The notes beneath the pieces are model-generated. The model ran no database searches. It saw only the letters and a list, made by a program, of their open reading frames with translations, and was not told the DNA's origin. From the NCBI GenBank assembly GCA_009781495.1, contig WQYA01000007.1:1-64000 (forward strand): a stretch of 64,000 bases of DNA. The letters are read 5' to 3'. Origin of the DNA: Cystobacterineae bacterium (GTDB taxonomy: Bacteria; Myxococcota; Myxococcia; Myxococcales; Myxococcaceae). Below are positions 1 to 9,300 of the stretch, piece by piece (the first letter of the stretch is position 1; each line of letters begins with the position of its first letter). Both the position numbers and the translations under genes were made by a program.

Positions 1-402
1 CTAGCCCCGCAGGGCCCCGGAGGGTGTTTTTTTGGTTACTTTTTTGTCACACAAAAAAGTGACTCGCCGGTAGGCGAAACCTACGGCAGCCGCGGAGCGG
101 AGACGGCCGGGCCGCAGGCCCAGCACCAACACCCCCGCCCGGGAGGGCAGAAGAATTGTTTTTAAAATCAGCCGGGCCGCAGGCCCAATACCCCCCCCCT
201 CCTAAAGGCCGCCCCGCCAGGGGCTAAGAAAACAGTCAATGGGAGACAACAACCCCGCCCGGACGGGCCAATAAACCAACTGAATATTCCGAGTGCACAC
301 CCCTTCAAAGGTGCGGGGCCTCGGTTTCACTTCCCCTTTTTTTGTGCCATACTCCCAAAAAGACCGTTTGGTTGAACTTGGTGGCGAGAAAGGAGAAGGG
401 CG
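1..402. other. Intergenic repeat- and hairpin-rich spacer
   Basis: I see no convincing gene here. The segment holds GC-rich short repeats: GCCGGGCCGCAGGCCCA occurs near 108-124 and again near 170-186, and variants of CCCCGCCCGG..GGGC occur near 136-153 and 250-267. Many can fold into short hairpins. A clearer hairpin lies at 35-63. Just upstream of the first gene, AGGAGAAGG (about 390-398) is its ribosome binding site. The stretch resembles the repeat-filled spacers found between genes of many Gram-negative genomes. Confidence 0.6.
35..63. repeat. Inverted repeat hairpin (GTTACTTTTTTGT / ACAAAAAAGTGAC)
   Basis: Two 13-nt arms (35-47 and 51-63) are complementary except for one position that would be a G-U pair in RNA. 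They are separated by the loop CAC. The A and T runs would let it work as a weak bidirectional terminator, or it may be a REP-like dispersed element. Its function cannot be told from one copy. Confidence 0.5.
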
Positions 403-2088
403 ATGAGGAGAAGCGGTGTGGTGTTGAGTCTGTTGTTAGGAATGTCGCTGGGGGGCTGCGGGGGGTGCAACCAAGGAGAACTTGGCAAAAAAGAACTCGA
501 AGAGAAAGAAAAACCCACAAACAGTGGCATAGACGAAAAAGAGCTTCAGGAAGCCCTCGCGGGTATGGATGCATATTTGGAGAAAATTCATCGAGCACGC
601 GCCGGAGAAACCGTGGACTTCTATGGGGATGGCTCTACCTATCGACAATGGACGGACGCAAACGGCGTGCGCCATGTGGAAGACAATGGCCCGCCGCACC
701 GTCCGGCTCGTGCTGTCGTTGAAAAATGGCCAAATGGCTATTACAAGAGAACTTTTTCTGAATATGGCGACGGCATTATTGACAAACAAGAAGAAATCAT
801 CAACGGGAAACGAATCGAGCTTTTTGACACAGACAGAGATGGTGTTTTCGACAAGCGTGTGACATCCAAGGGGGAAGCTGGCAACCCCGAATTTTTCCGA
901 GTTATTGAACAAAAAAGGGTGCCCACCTGTCCCAGAGACGATGATGAAGCATGCTGGGAAACCCCGCCTGTTCGAGATGACCTGATGCCCATATGGATTG
1001 AGTCATTGCCAAACAACGCAAAAATTGGCGACGACAAAATTCATTCCAAATTGGAAGAAGCTCCTTTTTTTTTCGAAAACCCAACTCAAGCATGGGAGGG
1101 TGCAGACGCCTTTCAAGTTGAGGACGTTCATGCTTTCACTCTCATCACTTCGCCCATTGAGCTTGGAATCCAATTCATCAAGATAGGTGACGGTCATTGC
1201 ACAGAAAGCGAGACGTTGAAGGTTATGATGGCCGTCAGCAAAATCCTCAATAAAAGTTTGAAATGCCTTCAAGAAACCAATCCTGCTATGGCAAAAAAAA
1301 TCAACGAGACCCTCGAATCAGGCAACCACCGTGTGAACTTCCATTGTGGCTTTGAAAATGACCCATACGTAGGAAATAAGCCATCCGAAGAGCAGCCATT
1401 GGGATATTCGCGAGGCAATAAATATGAGGATGGAAAATGGACATATGAATGCACCGCAGCACCCTCCTGCACCATCAAAATCAACAGAGAGCAGTTGCTG
1501 CGTGATGCACCTCCAAACGAACTCCAAGAAACCGTGCTTCACGAACTCCTTCACACGCTGGGGTTCGACAACGACGATCCGAACCATGATCAAGGCACCA
1601 GCAAAACCGCTGCCTGTTCCCGTTATTGTTCTGACTGCTCAAAACGATCAGAGGGCGCTTCAGAAAGTCCCGGCGTCGACTGTGCGCGTTGTGCGAACAC
1701 TCCCGAAGAAAAGATGAAGTGTGGATGGAAAATTTCTTATCCTTTCGGTACGCCTACAGCAGGACCGCCAGGGTGTAACACACAACAGATCTCTGAAAGC
1801 AAATATGAAGGTGTTGCCTGCTATGGAAGTAGCCGCCTTGTGGAATATTTCTTTTGTGATGACAGCACCTATCAAGAAACGGACGCACTCTCTCAAAAAT
1901 CATACGAGGCGGTACGCGCGCATTGGTATTGCTGTGAAACGTGTCCTTGCGTAACGAACTGCCTCATTACATCCAATAACAACAACGGAGCACCGTGCAG
2001 AAGCTCAAAAGGGGGACCTCTCCCTTTTCCTCCTGGAACAAGCTTAGATCCGGATCTCTGCGACCGCCCCCCGCCCTTCTGCCGCTAG
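403..2088 (+). CDS. Putative secreted zinc metalloprotease lipoprotein
   Basis: This 561-aa protein starts at an ATG preceded by AGGAGAAGG. The N-terminus is a lipoprotein signal (MRRSGVVLSLLLGMSLGGC), with the lipobox Cys at about residue 19, so it should be anchored at the cell envelope. A charged, disordered linker follows, then segments rich in Asp/Gly (DTDRDGVFD near 145). The sequence HELLHTLGFDND near residue 381 fits the zincin pattern HExxHxxGxxx(D/H). A Cys-rich C-terminal part follows (many Cys between about 405 and 560), which suggests disulfide bonding outside the cytoplasm. I do not recognise a named family. The metalloprotease call rests on the single HExxH motif and its context. 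It stands alone and converges with the next gene. Confidence 0.6.
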   Translation: MRRSGVVLSLLLGMSLGGCGGCNQGELGKKELEEKEKPTNSGIDEKELQEALAGMDAYLEKIHRARAGETVDFYGDGSTYRQWTDANGVRHVEDNGPPHRPARAVVEKWPNGYYKRTFSEYGDGIIDKQEEIINGKRIELFDTDRDGVFDKRVTSKGEAGNPEFFRVIEQKRVPTCPRDDDEACWETPPVRDDLMPIWIESLPNNAKIGDDKIHSKLEEAPFFFENPTQAWEGADAFQVEDVHAFTLITSPIELGIQFIKIGDGHCTESETLKVMMAVSKILNKSLKCLQETNPAMAKKINETLESGNHRVNFHCGFENDPYVGNKPSEEQPLGYSRGNKYEDGKWTYECTAAPSCTIKINREQLLRDAPPNELQETVLHELLHTLGFDNDDPNHDQGTSKTAACSRYCSDCSKRSEGASESPGVDCARCANTPEEKMKCGWKISYPFGTPTAGPPGCNTQQISESKYEGVACYGSSRLVEYFFCDDSTYQETDALSQKSYEAVRAHWYCCETCPCVTNCLITSNNNNGAPCRSSKGGPLPFPPGTSLDPDLCDRPPPFCR

Positions 2089-2113
2089 TGACGCAAAACA
2101 CGTTTGAATGAGC

Positions 2114-2143
2114 TTGGTGGCGCAAAACGCGGAGCGCCACCAA
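2114..2143. terminator. Hairpin between convergent genes, possible terminator
   Basis: A perfect 10-bp stem (TTGGTGGCGC / GCGCCACCAA) with a 10-nt loop lies in the 63-nt gap between the lipoprotein stop and the yifB stop. No long T-run follows on either strand, so it may be a weak bidirectional or Rho-assisted terminator. Confidence 0.45.
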
Positions 2144-2151
2144 AGCTTTCC

Positions 2152-3702
2152 CTAAAGCCCTAACCAGTTGCGTCTGTCAATAACGCGGCAGCTGATGGCA
2201 AAACGCATGTCACTTTCCTGAATGTCGCCATGCCCCTCCAAGTCCGCGCGCGTCCTGGCCAGACGCAGAATACGGTCATGCGCTCTGGCCGAGAGGCCGA
2301 AATGGCGCACCGCGCGCTCCAAGTCCTCTCGGGTTTTTCCCATGGTTTTGCAGTGCGCGGCAAGCAGCTTGGGCCCCATTTGGGCATTGAGACGAATATG
2401 AGGCGTTTGTTGGAAGCGCTCCTGTTGCCGTTGCCGAGCGGCGGCGACGCGCTCCTGATAATAGGAGGAGGGTTTTTCTTTCAAGTCCAGGGCGAGGATT
2501 TTGTGCACGTCCACAGGGCGTGTTTCAAGCGTCGCATCAATCCTATCCAAGAAGGGGCCTGAAAGCCGCGCGTGGTATTCCAAAACCCTTTTGGGCATAC
2601 AACGGCATTCCCTGTCCGGCACATTAAAATAGCCACAAGGGCAGGGGTTCATCGCCGTTACCAGCATAAAGTGGCAGGGGTAGTTAATACGTTGGTTAGC
2701 CCTAGAAAGGCGTACCGTACCCTCTTCCAGAGGCTGGCGCAGCACCTCAAGGACGTGCTTTTTGAATTCCGGAAGCTCATCCAAAAAGAGGATGCCGTTG
2801 TGCGCGAGCGAAAGCTCCCCGGGGCGGGTTTGCGAGCCCCCCCCCACCATTCCGGCGTCCGTAATGGTATGGTGCGGAGCGCGGAAAGGGCGCTCAGCGA
2901 CGAGCGCATGCTCATGCCGCAGCATGCCGGCGACGGAATAAATTTTGGTGACTTCCAAAGCCTCTTCAAAACTCATAGAGGGCAGGAGGGCAGGGATACG
3001 TTTGGCCAGCATGGTTTTACCGGAGCCGGGGGGGCCGCACATGAGCACGTTGTGCCCTCCGGCCGCAGCGACTTCCAGCGCGTCCTTAATTTCGGATTGG
3101 CCGCGTACTTCGCTCATGTCAACGCCCAGGGCGGAGGCTTGGGCGGAGGGAGAGGGGCACATGGCCTTAGAGACATAGGCCTCCAGGGGTTTTTCATTAG
3201 AGAGGTGGAAAATAACTTCCTTCAAATGCCTGGCCCCGAAGACTTGAATGTTGTCGACAAGCGCGGCTTCGGCAGCATTGGCTTGGGGGACGACAATGGC
3301 CTGCATGCGGTTGTTGCGTGCGGCAATGGCCAGCGAGAGCACGCCGCGTATGGGTTTGAGAGCGCCGTCCAGGGACAACTCTCCGCCGAAGACGAAGCGG
3401 TGCATGTGTTTGTTGGGGAAGAGTCCGAAGGCCGACAGCACGCCCAGGGCAATGGGCAACTCGAAGGTAGCGCTGTCCTTGCGCAAGTCCGCCGGCGCGA
3501 GGTTGACGGTAATGCGTTTTTGTGGAAGCTCAAAGCCGGCATTTTTGACAGCGGAGGCCACGCGTACTTTGCTTTCTTTGGCCGCGCCTTCCGTCAACCC
3601 GACGACATTAAAAAACGGAAGTCCCAAGCTGACGTCGACTTCCACCTCTACCAAGACGGCCTCAATGCCCACCAGCGCCGCCGAAAATACCTTCGCCAAC
3701 AT
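2152..3702 (-). CDS. comM: YifB/ComM family Mg-chelatase-like AAA+ ATPase
   Basis: A 516-aa protein, the normal length for the YifB/ComM family. The N-terminal ChlI-like domain (about 1-170, beginning MLAKVFSAALVGIEA) is followed by an AAA+ core with Walker A GPPGSGKT at 223-230 and Walker B ILFLDEL at 304-310. A Cys cluster (CPCG...CRC, about 355-370) and the C-terminal Mg-chelatase-associated domain come after. ComM is known as a hexameric branch-migration helicase that helps integrate DNA in natural transformation, and it acts in the cytoplasm. It appears to be a single-gene unit, upstream of which lies the end of the exbD gene on the same strand. The symbol follows the family; this organism's competence is not shown by the window. 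Confidence 0.92.
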   Translation of the reverse strand: MLAKVFSAALVGIEAVLVEVEVDVSLGLPFFNVVGLTEGAAKESKVRVASAVKNAGFELPQKRITVNLAPADLRKDSATFELPIALGVLSAFGLFPNKHMHRFVFGGELSLDGALKPIRGVLSLAIAARNNRMQAIVVPQANAAEAALVDNIQVFGARHLKEVIFHLSNEKPLEAYVSKAMCPSPSAQASALGVDMSEVRGQSEIKDALEVAAAGGHNVLMCGPPGSGKTMLAKRIPALLPSMSFEEALEVTKIYSVAGMLRHEHALVAERPFRAPHHTITDAGMVGGGSQTRPGELSLAHNGILFLDELPEFKKHVLEVLRQPLEEGTVRLSRANQRINYPCHFMLVTAMNPCPCGYFNVPDRECRCMPKRVLEYHARLSGPFLDRIDATLETRPVDVHKILALDLKEKPSSYYQERVAAARQRQQERFQQTPHIRLNAQMGPKLLAAHCKTMGKTREDLERAVRHFGLSARAHDRILRLARTRADLEGHGDIQESDMRFAISCRVIDRRNWLGL

Positions 3703-3793
3703 ACCCGCCTCCCGCGTATTTTAATATAGGCTAAGCCTACCTCGTTTTATATGCTGGAAGAATTGAAAAATGAAAGGGGGGGCCTGTTTTCTT

Positions 3794-4267
3794 CTAAGGG
3801 CCTACTGGGGCTAGGGCAGGTTCAGGGGCCTTATCCACAGGGGCTGTCAGCAACCCCAAAGCCACAGCGCCTGCTTGCCTGGCCCCATCCAAAGCGAAGA
3901 CGACTTTTTCATAATGGGCTTGGCCGTCCGCCGAAAAAAACACCACACGCTCAGCGGGGTTGTTTTTTGCAGCCAACATGCCGCGCAACTTGAGGACATA
4001 GTCGCCGTCCTCAATGCTTTCCTGGTTTAAATACAAATACCCCTTGTTGTCCAAGGAGACGAGCAACTGTCCTTCGGGCATGTCGTCCCTATTTTCAACC
4101 CAGCTGTCCTCTGGAATTTGGACGGCAATGTTTTTTTCAAGCAAGGGCGTCAGCACCATAAAGACGATGAGCAGCACCAACACGACGTCCACCAGGGGGG
4201 TAACGTTTATATTGGCGTGAGGCGGGTTAAGCTTTTGAGGCGTTATTTTTATTTTTTTATAACGCAT
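3794..4267 (-). CDS. exbD: ExbD/TolR family biopolymer transport protein (second copy)
   Basis: A 157-aa protein with a short cytoplasmic N-terminus, one membrane helix containing the conserved Asp (NVTPLVDVVLVLLIVF, near residue 22), and a periplasmic domain. ExbD works with ExbB to convert proton-motive force into movement of TonB (or TolA). Its ATG overlaps the stop of the upstream exbD by one base (TAATG), so the two are translationally coupled. The C-terminus ends in a Pro/Ala-rich tail. Two consecutive exbD paralogues after one exbB are common in deltaproteobacteria-like genomes and may form a hetero-oligomer. Confidence 0.9.
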   Translation of the reverse strand: MRYKKIKITPQKLNPPHANINVTPLVDVVLVLLIVFMVLTPLLEKNIAVQIPEDSWVENRDDMPEGQLLVSLDNKGYLYLNQESIEDGDYVLKLRGMLAAKNNPAERVVFFSADGQAHYEKVVFALDGARQAGAVALGLLTAPVDKAPEPALAPVGP

Positions 4268-4689
4268 TAACTTCCTTTTCTCTCTTCCACCGCTAAGGCA
4301 ATATGCCTAAACCCCGTTTGCTGAAGTACTTCCAAGACAGAACGTACCTCTTCAAAGGGCAGCGTTTTGTCGCCCTTGAGCAGAATTTTTTTCCAGTTGT
4401 TGGATTGAAGTTGCTGTTGCATTTCCTCTATGAGGGCCGTTTGGGAAACCCGCTTGTCGCCCACAAAAAGGGTTTTGTCCTGGGAGATGGAAACCACCAA
4501 GGTTTCCAATTTTGCTGTGGCTGTTTTTTCAAATGGGTTTGGGGTGGCCACGGGAAGCGACACATGTTTTCCCCGCTGCAACAGGGGGGCAACCACCATA
4601 AAAACGATGAGCAGCACGAGGACAACGTCCACCAGGGGGGTGACGTTTATTTCATTCTTCACGGAGTTTTTGGGTTGAAGCAGCCGCAT
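4267..4689 (-). CDS. exbD: ExbD/TolR family biopolymer transport protein (first copy)
   Basis: A 140-aa protein starting at ATG 4689 (MRLLQPKNS...). Starts further upstream in frame would place about 70 unrelated residues inside exbB and are rejected. It has the same topology as its neighbour: one membrane helix with the conserved Asp in NVTPLVDVVLVLLIVF (near 20) and a periplasmic domain. It overlaps the end of exbB by 38 nt and touches the next exbD by one base. The two ExbDs share the membrane helix almost exactly but differ in their periplasmic domains, which suggests different partners or an asymmetric complex. Confidence 0.9.
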   Translation of the reverse strand: MRLLQPKNSVKNEINVTPLVDVVLVLLIVFMVVAPLLQRGKHVSLPVATPNPFEKTATAKLETLVVSISQDKTLFVGDKRVSQTALIEEMQQQLQSNNWKKILLKGDKTLPFEEVRSVLEVLQQTGFRHIALAVEERKGS

Positions 4690-5374
4690 GGCAGGGGTGT
4701 CCTTCTTTGGGAGTGTTTTGCCTCCAACATTTGGAGACGGCTTCCAGAAACTCGTTGGAGAATTCGGCAATGTCCACAGCCCGCGCGTCCACCCATGCTT
4801 GCAAATGGTTATAGGCCATGACGGCGGGAATGGCGACCAGCAGCCCCAGGGCCGTGGTAACCAAAGCTTCGGCGATGCCGGCAGACACCGTCCCAAGCCC
4901 CCCGCTGCCCTCTTTGGCCATCAACTCAAAGGCCGTAACAATGCCCATAACCGTCCCCAGGAGGCCGACGAAAGGGGCCGTGGAGGCCACGGTTGCAAGC
5001 AGCCCCAAGCCCCGCTTCATTTGTTGGATTTCCCGAGCGCCTTGCCGCTCCAAGCTGCGGGCGACGGATTCCATGGCCATTTCCGAGGGGGGGCTATTTT
5101 CTCCAAAGGCCTTCAGTCCGAGGGTGAGGATACGTCCTGCATACCCCAGGTTTTTTCCATAGGGGGTTTGGGCCGCATGGAGGAGGGCGCCTGTCTCCAG
5201 GTTTTTTCCCAAGGCGGACAAGAAGAGGGCGGCGTGGTGTTTTTGGGTGAAGAAGGTGAAGAGGCGCTCGACGAAGACGAGCAAGGAGGCCAGGGACATG
5301 AGCAAGAGAATGACGACGATGGTTTTAGCGAAGGGCCCCATTTGGGCCCACAACCCGACGAGAGAAAAATCCAT
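4652..5374 (-). CDS. exbB: ExbB/TolQ family proton channel protein
   Basis: A 240-aa MotA/TolQ/ExbB-family inner-membrane protein. The first membrane helix is near 13-35 (TIVVILLLMSLASLLVF). The conserved pair of helices lies in the second half, with the glycine-rich signature LLGTVMGIVTAF (about 137-150) and ALVTTALGLLVAIPAV (about 170-186). ExbB pentamers surround ExbD helices and conduct protons to energise TonB. It is the second gene of the tonB-exbB-exbD-exbD set, and the next gene starts inside it. Confidence 0.92.
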   Translation of the reverse strand: MDFSLVGLWAQMGPFAKTIVVILLLMSLASLLVFVERLFTFFTQKHHAALFLSALGKNLETGALLHAAQTPYGKNLGYAGRILTLGLKAFGENSPPSEMAMESVARSLERQGAREIQQMKRGLGLLATVASTAPFVGLLGTVMGIVTAFELMAKEGSGGLGTVSAGIAEALVTTALGLLVAIPAVMAYNHLQAWVDARAVDIAEFSNEFLEAVSKCWRQNTPKEGHPCHAAASTQKLREE

Positions 5375-5419
5375 CCTAAGAGTGCCTTTGTGTTTAAAGA
5401 AGGGGGCTAGTTTTATGGT

Positions 5420-6205
5420 TTAAGGAAGTTTAAGCCGAATAGGAATATTGTAGTCGACGGAAATAGGTTTCCCCTGGAACATAGCCGGCGAATATTGACG
5501 CCTATAGAGGGCGTGCAAAATGGCCTCATCCATATAGGGCAGTTTTTGGAGGAAGCGGCAGTTGATGACTTTCCCCTCCACCGTAATGGTACAACGCACG
5601 ACGGCAAGCCCCTCAACGCGCGCCTCCAGGGCCTCGCGGCTGAAGCGTACGGGATAATGTTGGAGGGTTTTAGGGGGGGTCATCCCTTCGCCGAAGGGGA
5701 GGACGCCGAGGTTGGAGGGGGGGGTATTGCCGAGGGGGCCTGGATGTTTATGGAGGGTAGGATTAAAATGCGTCAAAGGGTCCCCCCCCGCCACGCCATA
5801 TTTTTCACTGTAGGGGTGGGCCATGTTGCTGCCGTCTTGGGCCATTTTGTTGTTGTTGGCGGGCATGGCCTCCGGCTCTTTTTCCAGCGGTTTTTCCTTG
5901 GATATGGCCTTAGGTTTTCTCAAGGGGCTCATTTTATTTCCCTCTAATTCTTGGGGTAGGAGCTGGGGGGCTAGAGGCAAAGGAGGGGGAGGGGGGTTAA
6001 GCGTTTCAGCCGGGGGAGAGGGTATTGTTGTGGGCAGGCTTTTATAGAGGATGATTTCGGTTGGGGGGTGGGTTGGGCCCGCGTGTTTTGAGGGCAGCCA
6101 CAGGGCTGCGAGGAGGGCGGCTGCGTGCAAGGAGAGCGCGATGCAGAGCCCGAGGCCATATTTGGGTTTTGGCAGAGTGTTTCGTTTCAAAATGGAATCG
6201 AACAT
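5420..6205 (-). CDS. tonB: TonB-like energy transducer
   Basis: This protein of about 261 aa is best started at ATG 6205, which has GGAAG seven bases upstream. A TTG 15 bases earlier is less likely. It has a short cytoplasmic tail, one membrane anchor (LGLCIALSLHAAALLAALW), a long Pro-rich periplasmic spacer (about 45-170) and a C-terminal TonB domain with the typical layout EGLAVVRCTITVEGKV...LHALYRRQYSPAMFQGKPI. TonB spans the periplasm and pulls on outer-membrane receptors. It heads the minus-strand energy-coupling set and is divergent from the receptor gene starting at 6315, so the pair probably share a regulatory region. Confidence 0.9.
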   Translation of the reverse strand: MFDSILKRNTLPKPKYGLGLCIALSLHAAALLAALWLPSKHAGPTHPPTEIILYKSLPTTIPSPPAETLNPPPPPLPLAPQLLPQELEGNKMSPLRKPKAISKEKPLEKEPEAMPANNNKMAQDGSNMAHPYSEKYGVAGGDPLTHFNPTLHKHPGPLGNTPPSNLGVLPFGEGMTPPKTLQHYPVRFSREALEARVEGLAVVRCTITVEGKVINCRFLQKLPYMDEAILHALYRRQYSPAMFQGKPISVDYNIPIRLKLP

Positions 6206-6314
6206 GAAGACAGCTTCCAAGCTTGCGACGCATTTTTTAATAATAAGACTTCCACCGCAAGAATCTAAAAAGTACTTTAGCGGAATCTTTTTTCTATCAC
6301 CTGGAGGTTTCTTC
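6206..6314. promoter_or_regulatory. Divergent control region between tonB and the receptor gene
   Basis: This AT-richer 109-nt gap separates the divergent tonB and TonB-dependent receptor genes and must hold both start regions. It contains TTTTTTAATAATAAGAC (about 6233-6249) and TAAAAAGTACTTTAG (about 6267-6281), the latter a short imperfect dyad (AAAGTACTTT). I cannot assign -35/-10 boxes or an operator with confidence. Confidence 0.4.
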
Positions 6315-9300
6315 GTGCATCAAACTTTGTTCAGCTGGGCGCGTTGGGGGCTGCTGACAGGTGTTGTTGTGGCGGGCATTTCTTGGGCGCAAAGCAGCTC
6401 TGTCTTTGTTGGGACGGTACGAGATGCTCTCAGCAAGCAGCCGGTGTCGGAGGTGATAGTTATTGCGACGGCGCCTGAAAAGCTTGGGGAAGAAATTGTT
6501 TTGACGGACAACACGGGGAGCTATCGCATTTCGCAGTTGCCTCCGGGCGCCTATCAACTTCGTTTTGAGAAAGAAGGCTATAGAAGTTTTGAGCGTGAGG
6601 GTGTCTTGTTGGACTCCAACAAGACTTTGCGTGTGAACATTGAGATGGCGCCTTCTGAGATAGATGCGGAGGAGGAGGTTGTTGTTGGCCAGACGCCTGT
6701 TGTGGATGTGGGCTCTGCAGCTGTGGGCATGGTTGCGAATGAAGCGTTTTTGCGGAAGATGCCTCTGACGCGGCCTGACTATAGGCCCACGGGGACAACG
6801 GGTTTTGATGCCGTTGCCCAGTCGGCGCCTGGAGTTCAGGGCGACACCTATGGTTTTTCCATTGTGGGGACGACGTCGCCGGAGAATGCCGTTTTTGTGG
6901 ACGGCCTATCGGTTTCAAACCCGGGCACGGGTGTTTTGGGCACGCACCTGAGTGCGGAATTTATGCAGGATGTGAGTGTGATTACGGGTGGTTTTATGCC
7001 CGAATATGGCCGTACAACGGGCGGGATTATTTCGGGGACAACCAAGTCGGGTTCCAACGAGTTTCGGGGTTCTGTATTTGCTGTATTTGCTCCGGGCGCC
7101 CTCACGGGAGCAGCAAAGTCTGTTGACGACGTGGCCGCTCAATACAGCTCTCTTTATGAGAGGCAATATTCAGGGGAGTTCGGTTTTGACTTAGGTGGCC
7201 CCATTATTAAAGACAAGCTTTGGTTTTATGTTGGCTTTGCGCCTTCCATGTTCAAGTCCAAAATCAGCTCCTGGTATTCCCAACGCATCGACGGCGGCGA
7301 CTCTGAAAACCCCACCTATCAGCGTCTGGAAAGTTCCACTCGAAACCAGCTTCGTGCAGACAACCGAGGCTATTCCTATATTGCCAAGTTAAGCTACCAA
7401 CCTGCGAGCAACCACCATTTGAGTTTGGAAATTTTTGGTGCGCCTTCAGAAGCGGGTGGAGGAGGGCGTTGGCCTGTAGCCATGGGGAATGAGAGTCTCC
7501 CTTCCGGCAATGCTCAAGACAGCACGACGCTTGGCCGTCTACAAGAAGACTCCATGGACCTTCTTCTCAAATATGCGGGCTCGTTTTGGAAGAAGAGATT
7601 TTTGGTAGATGCTCACATAGGGTGGCACCATCAGCGAGACCGGTTTTCTCCAGACGATGGTTCTCAACTTGGAGCTGCTTCAGGCATGGCCAGCATGCCG
7701 AAAGTATGGGTTTATTCTACGGAGGACAGGAAGATAGAGATGGCCGATTTGGCAGATTGGGGCTACATTTCTCTTTCTGAAGCCGACAAAGCCCGCTGCA
7801 GAGCCTACCCCGGCACTTGTATTGTCGATCTCTTTGGTTTTGGAGGAAGGTCTCCTTCGGACACGAAGCTGGACAGGATTTCTGCAAAAGCCATGGGGAC
7901 GCTTCTTTTTCAAGGGGCGGGCCACCATGTTGTGAAGGCGGGGGTGAATGCGGAGTTTTTGTTGATGGATTCCATTGTCAGCATGCCGGGGGGGCGAGAG
8001 CTTTATGGGGACCAGGATTATGTGGGTTATTATACAGACTATCGCTACGGTGTCTTGCTGGGGCCGGATGCGTTTCACGAAGACGCCTATTCTCGAAGCC
8101 AGCCCAAAGGCATCACCTATGGGGCTTTCGTTCAAGACAGCTGGTCCATTTTTGACAAGGTGACTTTGAATGTAGGGGTACGTTGGGACCAACAACAGCT
8201 TTATGGTTCCGACAGCAAGCTTGCATTGGTAGTTGGCAACCAATGGTCTCCGCGAGCGGGCGTGGTTTATGATTTTATGCAAAACGGCAAGTCTAAAATT
8301 TTTGCCAACTATGCGCGTCTCTATGAAACGGTGCCTTTGGGCCTCGTTGAAAGTTCTTTTCCAGGTCGCCGTCAGGGGGGGTATTATTATTATAGCCCGG
8401 CGGATTGCGACTTCGCCAGCGAGGATGTGCGCGCGGCGTTTGGGAATTGTGTGCGGGCAGAAAACCGTATGAACGCATCCGGCGGCGCTCCCAACCCCAG
8501 TCAATATGCTTTTGCCTTCAATGGCCAATCCGTTCTGGTAGACCCTCAACTGAAACCTCAGAGTACCGATGAAATAGTGGCAGGGGTTGAATATGAGGTA
8601 TTTGAGAATGCGAGTTTAGGTTTCAGTTATACGCGGCGCTATATGAACCACGTCATTGAGGACATGAGTCGCGACAATGGCTATACCTATTTCATAGGGA
8701 ACCCGGGGTTTGGCATCGCCAAGGAGTTTCCCAAAGCGGTTCGCAACTACAATGCGTTTACGTTGAATTTTCGAAAGGTGTTTTCAGGCCTCTGGTTTAT
8801 GCAGGCGAGCTATACCTATTCGACGCTCAAAGGAAACTATTCGGGTTTGTTCAAACCTGAGACAGAGCAACTGAATCCAAATGCGACTTCTGACTTTGAT
8901 TTTTTGGTGCTGAGTTCCAACCGAAGTGGCTACCTTCCTTTGGATATTCGCCATAACATTCGGGCTCAGGTTTCAAAGGAGTTTGAGTTTTCGTCCAAAA
9001 TGAGTTTGGGGTTAAGCTTAAGTTATTTTGGACTGTCGGGTGCTCCCACCAGCGCCTATGGCAGCTATAACAATGTTTGGGGCCAGGTACTCATCGCCCC
9101 TCGTGGCTCCGGAAGTCGCTTGCCTTGGTACAGCACCATCAATACGGGGGTGAAATTCAACGTTCGTCTTGCCGGCGGCAGCGTGCTTTCTGTGGGCGGA
9201 ACGATATTCAACCTCTTCAACTTCAGGGCAACGACTTTGGTTGACGAACAATTCACCTATCAAAATGTGCTTCCGAGTGGAGCGAAGACGCCCGAAGACA

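Noticed and set aside
2572-3729. Open frame of 385 codons on the plus strand across yifB
   Set aside because: It lies entirely opposite a clear YifB/ComM gene, has no family similarity and unusual composition, so it is a shadow of the real gene.
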